Below are positions 1 to 11,548 of a stretch of DNA of 64,000 nucleotides, one piece after another (positions within the stretch are counted from its first letter, which is position 1; each line of letters opens with the position of its first letter). A model generated the notes under the pieces. The model was not told where the DNA came from. It did not search any database and worked only from the letters and a program-made list of their open reading frames with translations. This DNA is from Burkholderiales bacterium. GTDB taxonomy: Bacteria; Pseudomonadota; Gammaproteobacteria; Burkholderiales; Casimicrobiaceae. Location of the stretch: positions 372,001 to 436,000 of the forward strand of contig JABTUF010000004.1 of assembly GCA_015075645.1 (NCBI GenBank), written 5' to 3'. Made by a program: the position numbers and the translations under genes.

Positions 1-159
1 CGCGTCGATCAGCGCCGCGCGGGACGCGAAGCCCAGCGTCGCGAGCATCGCGCGCTCGTCGTCGCCGGAGAGGCCGATGTGGCGCGCGACGAAGGCGTCG
101 CGGCGTTCGAGGTCGGCGAGCGAGGGCCGAGCGGTCGGGGTGCGGATGGGGTCGGACAT
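1..159 (-). CDS. gcvP: Glycine dehydrogenase (decarboxylating), P protein, N-terminal fragment
   Basis: Only the first 53 codons are inside the window; the gene runs off the left edge. The visible N-terminus begins [20 protein letters not shown] and contains FVARHIG, the conserved N-terminal motif of P proteins. The P protein is the PLP-dependent subunit that decarboxylates glycine and passes the aminomethyl group to lipoyl-GcvH. It follows gcvH by 24 bases and is the last visible gene of the gcvT-GNAT-gcvH-gcvP transcription unit, so it should share the glycine riboswitch at 2281-2460. Whether it is a single-chain P protein (about 950 residues) or a split gcvPA/gcvPB cannot be seen here; the motif suits the single-chain form. 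Confidence 0.85.
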   Translation of the reverse strand, partial: MSDPIRTPTARPSLADLERRDAFVARHIGLSGDDERAMLATLGFASRAALIDA

Positions 160-183
160 GGCGTCGTCGGTTGCGTGGTCCTG

Positions 184-564
184 TCAGTCGCCGATCACCG
201 CCTGGTAGCCGCGCGCGTCGAGCAGCGCGTCCATGGCGGCGGGATCGTCCGGGCGGATGCGGAAGAGCCAGGCGGCGAAGGCATCCTGGTTCACGGACTC
301 CGGCGCAGCGGGCACCGCGTCGTTCGCCGCGACCACGGTGCCTGCGACCGGCGCGTAGACGTCGGACGCCGCCTTGACCGACTCGACCACCGCGCAGGCT
401 TCGCCGGCGGCGACCTTGCGTCCGGCGGCGGGCAGTTCGACGAACACGAGGTCGCCCAGCTGCGACTGCGCGTGGTCGGTGATGCCGATCGTGATCGTGC
501 CGTCGCTCTCGCGGCGTAGCCACTCGTGGCTCGAGGTGTAACGCAACTCCGCTGGGATCTTCAT
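184..564 (-). CDS. gcvH: Glycine cleavage system H protein
   Basis: A 126-residue lipoyl carrier protein, the usual length for GcvH. It shuttles the aminomethyl intermediate between the P, T and L proteins in the cytoplasm. The N-terminus [19 protein letters not shown] is typical of the family. The lipoylation motif [14 protein letters not shown] places the modified lysine in ESVKA at about residue 64. The start at 564 is 12 bases downstream of the GNAT stop and gcvP starts 24 bases after its stop, which indicates one operon. Nothing is missing from the fold as far as the sequence shows. Confidence 0.96.
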   Translation of the reverse strand: MKIPAELRYTSSHEWLRRESDGTITIGITDHAQSQLGDLVFVELPAAGRKVAAGEACAVVESVKAASDVYAPVAGTVVAANDAVPAAPESVNQDAFAAWLFRIRPDDPAAMDALLDARGYQAVIGD

Positions 565-576
565 CGGGTCTCCGGA

Positions 577-1136
577 TCAGGAACGCGGCGCGCGCGCCGC
601 AGGAAGGAACAGCACCATCGTGATCTTGTCGTGGCCGCGCCCGCCGATGCGGATCGCTTCCGGCTCGCGGCCGAACACGGCGAAACCGGCACGCTCGTAG
701 ACGCGGCGCGCGGCGTCGTTGCCCGCGGTCACGGTCAGCACCAGTTGTCGCAGCCCGGGCGACGCGCTCGCGTGCGCGATCACCGCGTCGACCAGCGCGC
801 GGCCGATGCCGCGGCCCGCGCACTCGGCGGGCACGTACAGGCCGAACACGTGCCCCTTGTGGCGCACCTTCACGCGCATGTCGACGTCGATGCCGCAGGT
901 GCCGACGAGCGTCGCGCCCTCGAACGCGCCGAACACCGCGTCGTGCGGGCGCGCGGGGTCGGCGGCGAGCCGTTGCGCGAGCGCGTCGCGCGGTTTCTTC
1001 GTCTCCTCGGCCGCATCGGAGGTGAACGCCTCGGGGTGCTCGGCGAGTCCGCGCAGGCGCAGCGCCCGGTACACGTCGAGATCGGCCGGTCCGAGCGCGC
1101 GCACGGCGACTCCGTCGTCTCGCCGGGCGGGCGCTT

Positions 1137-1140
<4 letters not shown>
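577..1140 (-). CDS. GNAT family N-acetyltransferase
   Basis: A 187-residue single-domain GNAT protein. The start is ATG at 1140, which overlaps the gcvT stop by 4 bases (ATGA). Seen directly: an N-terminal beta-alpha segment ([20 protein letters not shown]), the core strand [18 protein letters not shown] with the acetyl-CoA pyrophosphate loop RGIGRA, and the motif-B helix [13 protein letters not shown]. The substrate cannot be predicted. The ATGA coupling to gcvT and the 12-base gap to gcvH place it inside the glycine-cleavage operon, so it is probably co-induced with glycine. This is not the usual gcvT-gcvH-gcvP order. Possible roles are amino acid or antibiotic acetylation, or modification of a ribosomal protein; none is supported by the sequence itself. 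Confidence 0.85.
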
Positions 1141-2228
<1,088 letters not shown>

Positions 2229-2280
2229 GAGCGATCCCCGGTGGGCGAGCACGATGGGCGAGTCCGATGCCTCGAACCCG

Positions 2281-2460
2281 CCCCGTCTGTCCTTTTACCT
2301 GAGAGATTGCCGGCCGGATGGCCGGGTGCCCCTTCGGTGGGCCGCCGGATGCGCGGCCGCTCTCCAGATGACGATTCCCTCCCGCAGTCCCTTTGCCTGA
2401 GCGATCGTCGGGGATTGCGCCTTCGGCGGCGCCGGAACGTCGATCCGGCGCGCTCTCCTG
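2281..2460 (-). ncRNA. Tandem glycine riboswitch
   Basis: Read on the minus strand, the leader of gcvT holds two aptamers in series. The 5' aptamer begins with GGAGAG at about 2457 and ends near 2385 with GCTCAGGCAAAGGGACTG. The 3' aptamer begins with GGAGAG at about 2366, contains CACCGAAGGGGCA, and ends with TCTCAGGTAAAAGGACAG at about 2285. These are the hallmark conserved blocks of the glycine riboswitch class, in its usual tandem arrangement. In this class glycine binding typically switches on expression of the cleavage operon. No separate terminator was resolved between the second aptamer and the gcvT start, so the mechanism (translation or transcription) is open. Confidence 0.95.
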
Positions 2461-2593
2461 CGGGGGGCGGGCGAAATGTACCGCGGCGGTCCGCCGCGGT
2501 CAAAGGTGCGCCGCTGCGGACCGGCGACAGCGGCGAAACCGCATCGCGCCGCCTCGATCCGCGGAACCCCGGCGTCGGACCGCCGGAAACGCC

Positions 2594-2635
2594 GAAGCCG
2601 GCTCGCGCCGGCTTCGTGAGTAAGCGAGCGCTTAC
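2594..2635 (-). terminator. Hairpins downstream of the cytochrome c gene
   Basis: Two inverted repeats follow the cytochrome c stop codon at once. GTAAGC/GCTTAC forms a 6-bp stem with a 4-base loop (2620-2635), and GAAGCCGG/CCGGCTTC forms an 8-bp stem with a 6-base loop (2594-2615). On the minus strand only a weak GTTT run follows, so this is a plausible but not textbook intrinsic terminator. Confidence 0.5.
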
Positions 2636-2642
2636 ACCCGCG

Positions 2643-2963
2643 CTACTTCTTCAGCGCCAGGATGTAGGCGACCATCTTCTTGATGTCGTCGTCCTTGACC
2701 GCCGCGTTCGGCGGCATCGGGACCGGGCCCCAGACGCCCGAACCGCCCTTCTTCACCTTCTCGGCGAGCTTGGCAGCCGCGCCGGCGTCGCCCTTGTACT
2801 TGGCCGCGACGTCCTTGTACGCCGGGCCGACGAGCTTCTTGTCCACCGAGTGGCACGCGGTGCAGCCGGCCTTCTGCAGCATCTTCAGCGTGTCGTCGTC
2901 GGCTTGCGCGGCGCCGGCCGCGAACGCCGCGATGCCGGCCAGCGCGAGGAGCGAAACCTTCAT
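2643..2963 (-). CDS. Periplasmic mono-heme cytochrome c (class I, c551/c552-like)
   Basis: A 106-residue precursor. Residues 1-21 form a Sec signal peptide (MKVSLLALAGIAAFAAGAAQA, cut after AQA). The mature part has one heme site, CTACH, at about residues 34-38, and a likely axial methionine in GPVPMPPN at about residue 83. Size and layout match small class I cytochromes of the c551/c552 group, which carry electrons between the bc1 complex or dehydrogenases and terminal reductases in the periplasm. A glycine- and lysine-rich loop (KVKKGGSGVWG) precedes the Met ligand. The gene stands alone, with hairpins directly after the stop. A TTGACT lies in the 124-base upstream gap, but no convincing -10 was seen. 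The partner enzyme cannot be inferred from the neighbours. Confidence 0.9.
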   Translation of the reverse strand: MKVSLLALAGIAAFAAGAAQADDDTLKMLQKAGCTACHSVDKKLVGPAYKDVAAKYKGDAGAAAKLAEKVKKGGSGVWGPVPMPPNAAVKDDDIKKMVAYILALKK

Positions 2964-3087
2964 GGTGCGAGTCTCCGTAGTCGGTCGAAACAGTCAATGA
3001 TAGAGGAACGGCGCGCGCTCCGCCATCGAGGGCATGCCGTGTCGCCGGGAGCATGCGGGCCGGCCTCTCGGGCCGCCTTGACGCGCC

Positions 3088-5136
3088 TCAAGGCTCGCAT
3101 CGGGTTTCGAGCAACGCCCTGACGTCGTCCAGGGTTTCCACCGGGGCGGCACAGGTCATCGCGCGGCAGACCCACGCGCGCACGCCCGCGGTCGGCGGCG
3201 CGCCCTTGACGAGCGCACCCGGTGCGTCGGCGGGGTCCGGCGCGAACACGAGCGCATGCGCGTCGTCGCTGCGCGCGAGTTCACGCGCCCACCGCCGGGC
3301 CGCCTCGCGCGACGCCGGATCGGGTCCGTGCGCGAGCACGACGATCGCGGGAGGATGCTCGAGATCGGCGGCGGCGCGCAGGAGCGTCGAGTACCCGCCG
3401 GGTTCGCGGCCGATCGACGGCGCGAAGCGGCGCACCGCGCGCTCCGCCGCGAGGAGGTAGCGCGGCTCGCCGGCGAGGTGCCCGAGCGCGATGAGCGCGC
3501 GCGCCGCGACGCCGTTGCCCGACGGTGTCGCGTTGTCGTGCCCGGGCATCGTGCGATGGAACAGCGCCTCGTGGTCGTGCGCGGTGAACCAGAAGCCGCC
3601 GCCGTCGTCCTCGAAGCGGTCGCACAACGCGTCGGCGAGCGCGATCGCCCAGTCGAAATCGGCGCGGCGAAATCGGGTGCGCATCGCCGCGACGAGGGCC
3701 TCGAGCAGGAACGCGTGGTCGTCGAGGTACGCCGGCAACGCGCCTTCCTCGCCGCGGCGCGTGGCGTGAAGACGCCCGTCGCGCCAGACGGTGCGTGCGA
3801 GTGCGTCGAGCGCGCCGGTGGCGAGCACGCCGTAGCGCGGTTCGTCGAGCGCGCGCGCGGCGGTGGCGAGACCCGAGACCGCGAGCGCGTTCCAGCTCGT
3901 GAGCACCTTGTCGTCGGTGCCCGGCCGCACGCGCGTCGCCCGCCGCGCGAGGAGCGCGGCCTTCGCCTGCGACAGGAGTTCGCGCGCGCGGACGGGATCG
4001 ATCGCGCGTTCGTGCGCAACCGTGTCCAGCGGACGGACGACGCGCAGGTGCCACGCGTGCCCCTCGAAGTTCGGCGGACCGTCGAGGCCGAAGAGGCGTT
4101 CGACGATCGGCCAGGCCTCGGGCGCGACCACGGCGCGGACTTCATCGGGCGTCCAGACGTAGAACCGGCCTTCCTCGCCTTCGCTGTCCGCGTCGAGCGA
4201 GGCGAAGAACGCGCCGTCCTGCGCGAACATCTCGCTCTCCAGCCACGCGACGATGCCGTGCGCGACCTCCGCGTGGCGGGCCTCGCCGGTGACGCGCGCC
4301 GCTTTCGCGTAGAGCGCGAGCAGCGCGCCGTTGTCGTAGAGCATCTTCTCGAAGTGCGGGATCGTCCACTGCCCGTCGACGCTGTAGCGGCAGAATCCGC
4401 CGGCGAGCTGGTCGTGGATTCCCCCGTCCGCCATGCGGTCGAGCGTGGTCTGCACCATCGCAAGGGCATCGCGGTCGCCGGTGCGCGCGTACCGGTGCAG
4501 GCAGAAGTCGAGTTCGGCCGGATGCGGGAACTTCGGCGCGCGTCCGAACCCGCCGTCGACCGGATCGAAGCTCCGCTCGAGCGCGGCGAACGCCGCGTCG
4601 GGCGCTCCGGGCGGCAGCGCACCGCCCGCGCCCGGCTCGAGCGAGCGCATCGCGTCGACGAGGCGCGCGTTCTGGTCGGCGATCGCCGCGCCCTGTTCGC
4701 GGTACGCGGCGGCGATGCGCGGCAGGAGGTCGAGGAAACCGGGCAGGCCGTGGCGCGCCTCGCGCGGGAAGTAGGTGCCGCCGAAGTACGGCGCACCCTC
4801 CGGCGTCAGGAACATCGTGAGCGGCCAGCCGCCGGAACGCTGCGACAGCAGCGCGTGCGCCGTCTGGTAGATGCGGTCGAGGTCGGGACGTTCTTCGCGG
4901 TCGACCTTGATGTTGACGAAGTGCGCGTTCATCGCGCGCGCGACGCCGGGATCCTCGAACGACTCGTGCGCCATCACGTGGCACCAGTGGCACGCCGCGT
5001 AGCCGACCGACAGCAGGATCGGCCGGTCGAGGTTCTTCGCGAGCGCGAGCGCCTCGTCGCCCCACTCGTGCCAGTCCACCGGATTGCCGGCGTGCTGGCG
5101 CAGGTAGGGGCTGGAGGCGTTGGCGAGGCGATTCAC
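3088..5136 (-). CDS. Thioredoxin-fold DUF255 protein, YyaL/SSP411 family
   Basis: A 682-residue member of the YyaL (COG1331) family. The N-terminal thioredoxin-like domain (about residues 1-165) begins [20 protein letters not shown] and carries the CHWCH dithiol motif in [18 protein letters not shown]. The rest is the all-helical (alpha/alpha)6 barrel region seen in this family, with [16 protein letters not shown] and [18 protein letters not shown]. The biochemical role is unsettled; a protein-quality or carbohydrate-related function has been suggested from the fold only. The start is GTG at 5136, supported by the conserved N-terminus rather than by a ribosome binding site, since none is visible in the pyrimidine-rich leader. 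It is likely cytoplasmic because no signal peptide is seen. Confidence 0.9.
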   Translation of the reverse strand: MNRLANASSPYLRQHAGNPVDWHEWGDEALALAKNLDRPILLSVGYAACHWCHVMAHESFEDPGVARAMNAHFVNIKVDREERPDLDRIYQTAHALLSQRSGGWPLTMFLTPEGAPYFGGTYFPREARHGLPGFLDLLPRIAAAYREQGAAIADQNARLVDAMRSLEPGAGGALPPGAPDAAFAALERSFDPVDGGFGRAPKFPHPAELDFCLHRYARTGDRDALAMVQTTLDRMADGGIHDQLAGGFCRYSVDGQWTIPHFEKMLYDNGALLALYAKAARVTGEARHAEVAHGIVAWLESEMFAQDGAFFASLDADSEGEEGRFYVWTPDEVRAVVAPEAWPIVERLFGLDGPPNFEGHAWHLRVVRPLDTVAHERAIDPVRARELLSQAKAALLARRATRVRPGTDDKVLTSWNALAVSGLATAARALDEPRYGVLATGALDALARTVWRDGRLHATRRGEEGALPAYLDDHAFLLEALVAAMRTRFRRADFDWAIALADALCDRFEDDGGGFWFTAHDHEALFHRTMPGHDNATPSGNGVAARALIALGHLAGEPRYLLAAERAVRRFAPSIGREPGGYSTLLRAAADLEHPPAIVVLAHGPDPASREAARRWARELARSDDAHALVFAPDPADAPGALVKGAPPTAGVRAWVCRAMTCAAPVETLDDVRALLETRCEP

Positions 5137-5141
5137 AAGTC

Positions 5142-5423
5142 AGGGAAGGGAGAAGGGGATGAATCGAGGGAAGGGAGAAGAGGGAAGGGGGAAGGGTGCG
5201 GCGGAGCGGTGCGATGCGCCTTCGCATGATGCGCGCCTCAACCCCATTCCGGCTTCCGGCCTTCCGACCCACGATGCCCGAGCGCGAAAGGAAAAGAACG
5301 AAGGGGGAAGGGTACCGCGTGCCAAGCGCGAAGTCGCATCGCGCTGCGTCGCCGCACCCTTCCCCCTTCTCCCTTCCCTCTTCTCGCCCTTTCCCCTTCC
5401 CCCTTCCCTCTTCTCTCTTCCCC
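5142..5423. repeat. Inverted pair of homopurine/homopyrimidine tracts
   Basis: The 290-base gap between two minus-strand genes holds purine-only tracts at 5142-5159 and 5166-5196 and pyrimidine-only tracts at 5357-5385 and 5387-5423. The right tracts are close to the reverse complement of the left ones, both built from GGGAAGGGGGAAGAGGG-like words, so the region is a roughly 280-base imperfect inverted repeat. A third copy of the same purine word set lies at 39381-39419. No gene or RNA was recognised in the spacer. Confidence 0.8.
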
Positions 5424-5426
5424 GCT

Positions 5427-7070
5427 CTACGACGCTTCGAACGCCACCCGCTCGAAATCCGCCCCGCGCTGCTCGAGTCGCGTCAGCCTGTAGGTGACCT
5501 CGGGGCCGGGATCCATCGAGCGCAGCATGCGGCCCGGCGTGAACGTGCGCGGCGGCACGACGAGCGAGGCCGGCTCCTCCTGCGACTCGCCGAGCAGGAT
5601 CGACGGGATCGGCGGATCCTCGGAAAACGAGGTCGTGAACGGGCGCATCGCGCGGGTCTTCGGCGCGCCCGGCCACAACTCGAGCGCGACGTCGAGTTCG
5701 CCGTCGGTCCCGAGCGCGATGCGCGACACCATGCCGAGCCGCGTGCGCTCGTGGTCGCGCACCGCGACGAGCTGGTCGAGGAACCAGCGGTGCTGCGTGG
5801 GCGCGCGGCGCGAGAGCCGGGCCTCGCGCCAGCCGTAGCGGCCTTCGAGGCGCTCCCACGGCAGGCGCCGCTCGGCGTCCTCGCGATGGCGGTCGTAGTC
5901 GGTGAGCGCGCCGAGCGTCGCGAGATGCTGCGAATTCGCGTAGGTCAGGCGGCCGAGCGGATCCTGCCGGTCGAAGGTCCGCCCGCACACGCGGAAATAG
6001 GCGCCCGGCACGCCGCCGCCGCACAGGTCGACCGCCGCGTGCGTGGTCTCGTCGGGCCGCCTGGCCTGGTACCAGTGGGCGTCGAGGTGCGACAGGAGCG
6101 CCACGCACTGCTCGACCGACGGGTCGTGCCCGAGCGCGAGTTCGGCGGGTGACGCGCCGGTCGCGAGGCGCTTGAGCCTGCCGCGCACGCTCGTCGCGAG
6201 CTTGCCCGGATAGCCGAAGCGCACCGATTCGGCCGCGCTCGCCGGCGCAGCGCTCACCAGCGTCGCCGCGGCCGCGCCGTCGAGGTCCACGACGATCACC
6301 GGTCCCTCGGTCTCGCGTTGTTGCGCGTAGGGGAACACCTTGCGCGCCCACTGCGAGAGCCAGCGGTCGGCGAGTTCGAGCTGCCGCACGCTCATCGCGC
6401 AGGGATCGGCCAGCGCGAGCAGGAGCGCGTGCGCGTAGGTCGAATAGCAGGAGATGCCGACCGCGTTCGGCGCGGCGTCGTCGGAGACCGCGGCGACCGT
6501 GCAATCGAGCATCTCCGCGAGCCGGTAGTATGCGTGCAGCTCTTGCCAGAGCGACGGCGGCACGACTCGACGGGCGAGACCGTGCACCAGCACGAGTTCC
6601 TTGCCGACGTAGAGCCCGCGCTGCAGGAGCTTCGCCTTGACGCCGGCGAGTTCGGGGTCGCCTTCGAGCAGCGGCTTCAAGCAGCTCGAATAGAGTTCCC
6701 ACAGCGCCTGCCACAGCGCGATCGCCTGGTCCGCGGCCTCGCGCTCGCGCCCGATCGCCGGTTGCGGCTTGCCCGCGTAGCGGCGCGCGAGTTCGGTGTG
6801 CAGGTGGCGCGCCGGTTCGCGCAGCACTTCGGCGATGGTCGCGCGTTCACGCGCCGAGAACGCCGCGGCCGTGACCGCGCGCAACTGGCCGATGATCGCT
6901 TCGAACGCCTGCGGAACGGTCGCGAAAGGCAGGCTGTCGGCCCATTTCGCGGCGCCTTCCGCGTCGGCGAACGCGAGGCGCACCGAATCAGGGCCGCCGG
7001 GCGGGATCGCCCCTGCGGCGGGGAACGCCGGAGCCGCGGACTCGCCCATCACATCGCGCTCCGGATCCAT
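5427..7070 (-). CDS. Conserved protein of unknown function
   Basis: A 547-residue soluble protein starting at ATG 7070; a second ATG eight codons later is also possible. I do not recognise a named domain with confidence. Seen: an N-terminal helical part (about 20-330) rich in Leu and Arg, with segments such as WADSLPFATVPQAFEAIIGQ and LHTELARRYAGKPQP; a middle part with a conserved-looking HAAVDLCGGGVPGAYFRVCG; and a C-terminal part of short beta-like stretches (HERTRLGMVSRIALGTDGEL) that could be a PilZ-like or other small beta-barrel domain. That last point is a guess from pattern only. No signal peptide or membrane helix was seen. It is bounded by the purine/pyrimidine repeat downstream and is probably monocistronic. 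Confidence 0.75.
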   Translation of the reverse strand: MDPERDVMGESAAPAFPAAGAIPPGGPDSVRLAFADAEGAAKWADSLPFATVPQAFEAIIGQLRAVTAAAFSARERATIAEVLREPARHLHTELARRYAGKPQPAIGREREAADQAIALWQALWELYSSCLKPLLEGDPELAGVKAKLLQRGLYVGKELVLVHGLARRVVPPSLWQELHAYYRLAEMLDCTVAAVSDDAAPNAVGISCYSTYAHALLLALADPCAMSVRQLELADRWLSQWARKVFPYAQQRETEGPVIVVDLDGAAAATLVSAAPASAAESVRFGYPGKLATSVRGRLKRLATGASPAELALGHDPSVEQCVALLSHLDAHWYQARRPDETTHAAVDLCGGGVPGAYFRVCGRTFDRQDPLGRLTYANSQHLATLGALTDYDRHREDAERRLPWERLEGRYGWREARLSRRAPTQHRWFLDQLVAVRDHERTRLGMVSRIALGTDGELDVALELWPGAPKTRAMRPFTTSFSEDPPIPSILLGESQEEPASLVVPPRTFTPGRMLRSMDPGPEVTYRLTRLEQRGADFERVAFEAS

Positions 7071-7352
7071 GCCCCTCCTCCGGCTCCGAGGTTGCCCGGA
7101 GCGGGGTTCCTTCGTGCAGAACGGCGCCGGGAGGCGTGCATCGGGAAGTTATAGCACAGGGTCATATTCCGGCGCCCTGCCGCCCGGCGGGTGTCTTGCG
7201 CCACTTGCGGCCGATTCCCGGAATTTTCCGCACTGCGGCATCGGGTTGTTACCGCGCGTCGGGCACAAGCTGTAGCGCACGATACACCCCAAGGAGCCCA
7301 CGTCCCGGTCGAACTTCCCCGGGCGCGAACCCCCAGGCTCCTGGAGAACGAC

Positions 7353-7580
7353 ATGAACACCGACACCACCGTCCACCGCCTGCGCAAGGCCGCCGCGCTC
7401 TTCGTCGCGCTCGTCCTCGGCACGCTCGCCTTCGGCGTGGGACTCCCGTGGATCCTGTCCGACGCCCCGCCGGTGACCGAGTCGCTGTGGGCGCGCGAGG
7501 TCCAGTCTCACCTCCCGACGATGGCGCTGTCGGGCGTCACCCTCGCCCGCCGGACGTCCGGCACGATCGTTACGCGCTGA
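7353..7580 (+). CDS. Small putative membrane or secreted peptide
   Basis: A 75-residue ORF with a good ribosome binding site (GGAG at 7343-7346, six bases before ATG 7353). Residues 13-31 (AALFVALVLGTLAFGVGLPW) form one hydrophobic segment that could be an N-terminal anchor or an uncleaved signal. The rest is polar, with no recognisable motif and no cysteine. The 280 bases upstream hold no other gene. I do not know a family for it. The in-frame region extends further upstream, but only this ATG has a ribosome binding site. Confidence 0.45.
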   Translation: MNTDTTVHRLRKAAALFVALVLGTLAFGVGLPWILSDAPPVTESLWAREVQSHLPTMALSGVTLARRTSGTIVTR

Positions 7581-7641
7581 ACCCGCGACCGCGCACGCTG
7601 CCTCGCTCGCCGAACGACCAGGAGTCAGGACGCGAAATCGC

Positions 7642-10600
7642 TCACACGAGCACGCGCTCGATGCCGCCGGCGTTGGCCTTCGCGACGTAGTCCGCGAGCC
7701 AGGACTCGCCCAGCACGTGCTTCGCGATCTCGACGACGATGTAGTCGGCGTCGGTGCCGGCGTCGTCCGAGAAGCGCGAGAGTCCCTGCAGGCAGGACGG
7801 ACAGCTCGTCAGCACCTTGACCGGCCCGGCGAAGCCGTCCGCACGCGCCGCGTCCGCGCCCTTGCGCATCTCGGCCTCCTTGCGGAAGCGCACCTGAGTC
7901 GAGATGTCGGGGCGGCCCACGGCGAGCGTGCCCGATTCACCGCAGCAGCGGTCGGAGAGCGGCACCTCGGTTCCCATCAGCGTGCCGACGACCTCGAGCG
8001 GCGCGTGGGTCTTCATCGGCGTGTGACAGGGATCGTGGTACAGGTAGCGCACGCCCCCGATGCCGTCGAGCTTCACGCCGCGCTCCATCAGGTACTCGTG
8101 GATGTCGAGCAGGCGGCAGCCGGGGAAGATCTTCTCGAACTCGTACTTCTCGAGCTGGTCCATGCAGGTGCCGCAGGACACGATGACCGTCCGGATGTCG
8201 AGGTAGTTGAGCGTGTTGGCGACGCGGTGGAACAGCACGCGATTCGCCGTGGTGATCGCCTGGCCCTTGTCGTGGTCGCCCGAGGCGGTCTGCGGATAGC
8301 CGCAGCACAGGTACCCCGGCGGCAGCACCGTCTGCACGCCCAGGTGGAAGAGCATCGCCTGCGTCGCGAGCCCGACCTGCGAGAACAGCCGCTCCGATCC
8401 GCAGCCGGGGAAGTAGAACACCGCATCGGCGCCTTCCGATGCCTTCGCCGGATCGCGGATGACCGGGACGACCGCCTCGTCCTCGATGTCGAGCAGCGCG
8501 CGCGCGGTGCGCTTCGGCAGTCCGCCGGGCATCGGCTTGTTGACGAAATGGATCACCTGCGCGCGCAGCGGCGGCCGGCCGACGGTCGCCGGCGGTCGCT
8601 TCGCCTGCGCCCCCGCGAGGCCCGCGCGTTTCGCGATCGCGTACGCGAACCGCTGCGCCCGATAGCCCGCGCCGATCATGCCGGCGCGGATCGTCTTGAT
8701 CGTCGCCGGATCGGTCGCGGTCAGGAACGCCATCGCGGCCGCGGTTCCCGGGCTGAACGCCTTCTTCCCTTCGCGGCGCAGGAAGTTGCGCATCGCGATC
8801 GACACGTCGCCGAAGTCGATGTCCACCGGACAGGGATTCACGCACTTGTGGCACACGGTGCAGTGGTCGGCGACGTCGGAGAACTCGTCGAAGTGGCGCA
8901 GCGACACGCCGCGGCGCGTCTGCTCCTCGTAGAGGAACGCCTCGATCAGGAGCGAGGTCGCGAGGATCTTGTTGCGCGGGCTGTAGAGCAGGTTCGCGCG
9001 CGGGACGTGGGTCGCGCACACCGGCTTGCACTTGCCGCAGCGCAGGCAGTCCTTGATCGAGTCGGCGACGCGCCCGATCTCGGAGGCCTCGAGGATCAGG
9101 CTCTCGGCCCCGATCAGCGCGAACGACGGCGTGTACGCGCGGGTGAGGTCCGCGGGCCGCTCGGCGTCGCGCAGCAGCTTGCCCGCGTTGAAGCGTCCGT
9201 CGGGGTCGATGCGGCGCTTGTAGTCGGCGAAGGGCGCGAGTTCGTCGTCGGTCAGGTATTCGAGCTTGGTGATGCCGATGCCGTGCTCGCCCGACACGAC
9301 GCCGCCCAGCCCCCGCGCGAGCGCCATGATGCGCGCGACCGCGCCGGTCGCCTCGCTCAGCATCCCGTAGTCGTCGGAGTTGACCGGGATGTTCGTGTGC
9401 ACGTTGCCGTCGCCCGCGTGCATGTGCAGCGCGACGAACACGCGGCTCCGCAGCACGCGCGCGTGCGTGGCGGCGACCGCCGCGCGCACCGGCGCGAACG
9501 CGAGGCCGTCGAAGAGGTCGTCGAGCGGGTCGCGCAGTTCGGTCTTCCACGACACCACGGTCGAATGGTCCTGCAGCGAGGGAAAGGTTTCGTCGATCCG
9601 GTCGAGGAGGTCGCGCCAGCGCGACCGCGCCCTCGCGACGATCGCGCGCGCCTCCTCGAAACGCTCGTCGACGAGCTCTTTCGGCGGGCGAGCCTCGTCG
9701 TCCGGCCCCCACGGCCGCAGCGCGTCGGGCCGCTCGAACAACGCCGCCAGCTCGTCGGCGAGGCGCAGCTTGTTGCCGACCGACAGCTCGATGTTGATGC
9801 GCTCGATGCCGTCGGAGTAGTCGCCGAGCCGCTCGAGCGGGATCACGACGTCCTCGTTGATCTTGAACGCGTTGGTGTGCTTCGCGATCGCGGCGGTGCG
9901 CGCGCGGTCGAGCCAGAACTTCCTGCGGCTCTCCGAGGACACCGCCACGAAGCCTTCGGCGCCGCGCGCGGCGGCCATGCGCACGACCTCGCTCGCCGCG
10001 CGCGCCACGGCATCGTCGCTCTCGCCGACGATGTCGCCCAGCAGCACCATCTTCGGGCGGCCGTGGCGCCGCGCCTTCGTCGCGTAGCCGACCGCCTTGA
10101 CGTAGCGCTCGTCGAGGTGCTCGAGCCCCGCGAGCGTTGCACCGCCGGGGCGGGCGTCGAGGTAGCGCCGGATCTCGACGATCGCGGGCACGCTCGCGCG
10201 CACCTGCCCGAAGAACTCGAGACAGACGGTGCGGATCGCCGGCGGCATCCGGTGCAGCACGAAGCGCGCGCTGGTGATGATGCCGTCGCAGCCCTCCTTC
10301 TGCACGCCCGGCAATCCGGCGAGGAACTTGTCGGTCACGTCCTTGCCGAGCCCGGCCTTGCGGAAGCGCGCGCCGGGCACCGAGATCGTTTCGACCGATC
10401 GGACCGTCTTCCCGTCGCGCGCGAGCCGCCGGACCGCGAACGTCGCGAGCGGCGCGTCGTGGATCTTCGACAGGTTGTGGTCCTGCCGCTCGACCTCGAT
10501 CCATTCCGCGTCCGGCGTCACCATCCGCCAGGACACGAGGTTGTCGAGGGCGGTGCCCCACAGCACCGCCTTCTTGCCGCCCGCGTTCATCGCCACGTTG

Positions 10601-11493
10601 CCGCCGATGCACGACGCGTCGGCCGAGGTCGGGTCGACCGCGAACACGAGGCCCTCGGCCTCGGCCGCCGCCATGACGCGCCGGGTCACCACGCCGGCCG
10701 CCGCGTCGATCGTCGGCACGCGCTCCGCTCGGCCGGGGAGCGCGCTGCGCTCGACCGCGGACAGCCGCTCGAGCTTCTCGGTGTTGATCACCGCCGAGCG
10801 CGGCGTGAGCGGACATGCGCCGCCGGTGTAGCCGGTGCCGCCGCCGCGCGGGATGATCGTGAGCCCGAGTTCGATGCAGCCTTCGACTACGCCGCGCACC
10901 TCGTCCTCGGTGTCGGGGTGGAGCACGACGAACGGGTACTCGACGCGCCAGTCGGTCGCATCGGTCACGTGCGACACGCGCGCGAGCGCATCGAACGCGA
11001 TGTTGTCGCGGTGGGTGTGGCGACCGAGCACGCGGCGCGCGCGCTTGCGCAGTTCCGCGGTCGCGGCGAACGATGCGGCGAACCGGTCGACCGCACGCGA
11101 CGCCTCCTGTGCGAGTTCGGCCACCTTCGCGTCGCGTGCCGCGTCCTCGCCCGCCTGCGCGAGCCTGCGCTTCTCGATCTCGGCCAACCGGTGGCGCATC
11201 GCGTCGACGAGGAGGCGTTGCCGCTTCGGATTGTCGAGCAGGTCGTCCTGCAGGTAGGGATTGCGCTCGACGACCCAGATGTCGCCCAGCACCTCGAAGA
11301 GCATGCGCGCCGAGCGCCCGGTGCGCCGTTCGGCGCGCAGCTCCCCGAGCGTGCGCCAGGCGTCCGCGCCGAGGAGCCGGATCACGATCTCGCGATCGGA
11401 GAACGACGTGTAGTTGTACGGGATCTCGCGCAGGCGCGGCGCGGCCTCGGCCTCGGCCTCGACGTCGCGCGGGAGGTCCGTCACGGCATCCAT
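7642..11493 (-). CDS. DUF3683 FAD/FMN and Fe-S oxidoreductase (GlcD-GlcF-like fusion)
   Basis: A 1283-residue multidomain protein. In order: DUF3683 near the N-terminus ([20 protein letters not shown]); a PCMH-type FAD-binding domain with [13 protein letters not shown]; the C-terminal FAD-oxidase half with [15 protein letters not shown]; two ferredoxin-type 4Fe-4S motifs, [11 protein letters not shown] and [11 protein letters not shown]; and two cysteine-rich CCG domains ([38 protein letters not shown]). The layout equals a GlcD-type flavoprotein fused to a GlcF/heterodisulfide-reductase-like subunit, so it likely oxidises a 2-hydroxy acid such as D-lactate or glycolate and hands electrons to the quinone pool. 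The substrate is inferred. I chose ATG 11493; a TTG at 11565 would overlap the upstream gene. It lies 55 bases downstream of the biosynthetic cluster on the same strand but is probably a housekeeping gene. Confidence 0.88.
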   Translation of the reverse strand: MDAVTDLPRDVEAEAEAAPRLREIPYNYTSFSDREIVIRLLGADAWRTLGELRAERRTGRSARMLFEVLGDIWVVERNPYLQDDLLDNPKRQRLLVDAMRHRLAEIEKRRLAQAGEDAARDAKVAELAQEASRAVDRFAASFAATAELRKRARRVLGRHTHRDNIAFDALARVSHVTDATDWRVEYPFVVLHPDTEDEVRGVVEGCIELGLTIIPRGGGTGYTGGACPLTPRSAVINTEKLERLSAVERSALPGRAERVPTIDAAAGVVTRRVMAAAEAEGLVFAVDPTSADASCIGGNVAMNAGGKKAVLWGTALDNLVSWRMVTPDAEWIEVERQDHNLSKIHDAPLATFAVRRLARDGKTVRSVETISVPGARFRKAGLGKDVTDKFLAGLPGVQKEGCDGIITSARFVLHRMPPAIRTVCLEFFGQVRASVPAIVEIRRYLDARPGGATLAGLEHLDERYVKAVGYATKARRHGRPKMVLLGDIVGESDDAVARAASEVVRMAAARGAEGFVAVSSESRRKFWLDRARTAAIAKHTNAFKINEDVVIPLERLGDYSDGIERINIELSVGNKLRLADELAALFERPDALRPWGPDDEARPPKELVDERFEEARAIVARARSRWRDLLDRIDETFPSLQDHSTVVSWKTELRDPLDDLFDGLAFAPVRAAVAATHARVLRSRVFVALHMHAGDGNVHTNIPVNSDDYGMLSEATGAVARIMALARGLGGVVSGEHGIGITKLEYLTDDELAPFADYKRRIDPDGRFNAGKLLRDAERPADLTRAYTPSFALIGAESLILEASEIGRVADSIKDCLRCGKCKPVCATHVPRANLLYSPRNKILATSLLIEAFLYEEQTRRGVSLRHFDEFSDVADHCTVCHKCVNPCPVDIDFGDVSIAMRNFLRREGKKAFSPGTAAAMAFLTATDPATIKTIRAGMIGAGYRAQRFAYAIAKRAGLAGAQAKRPPATVGRPPLRAQVIHFVNKPMPGGLPKRTARALLDIEDEAVVPVIRDPAKASEGADAVFYFPGCGSERLFSQVGLATQAMLFHLGVQTVLPPGYLCCGYPQTASGDHDKGQAITTANRVLFHRVANTLNYLDIRTVIVSCGTCMDQLEKYEFEKIFPGCRLLDIHEYLMERGVKLDGIGGVRYLYHDPCHTPMKTHAPLEVVGTLMGTEVPLSDRCCGESGTLAVGRPDISTQVRFRKEAEMRKGADAARADGFAGPVKVLTSCPSCLQGLSRFSDDAGTDADYIVVEIAKHVLGESWLADYVAKANAGGIERVLV

Positions 11494-11548
11494 CGCTCCA
11501 CGATCATACCGCAGCGCAACATCGCCGGCCGCGGCGGCGGGCGGGCGA

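Noticed and set aside
3256..5229. A 657-codon plus-strand open frame opposite the DUF255 gene
   Set aside because: It is antisense to a gene with clear family motifs and has no motifs of its own.
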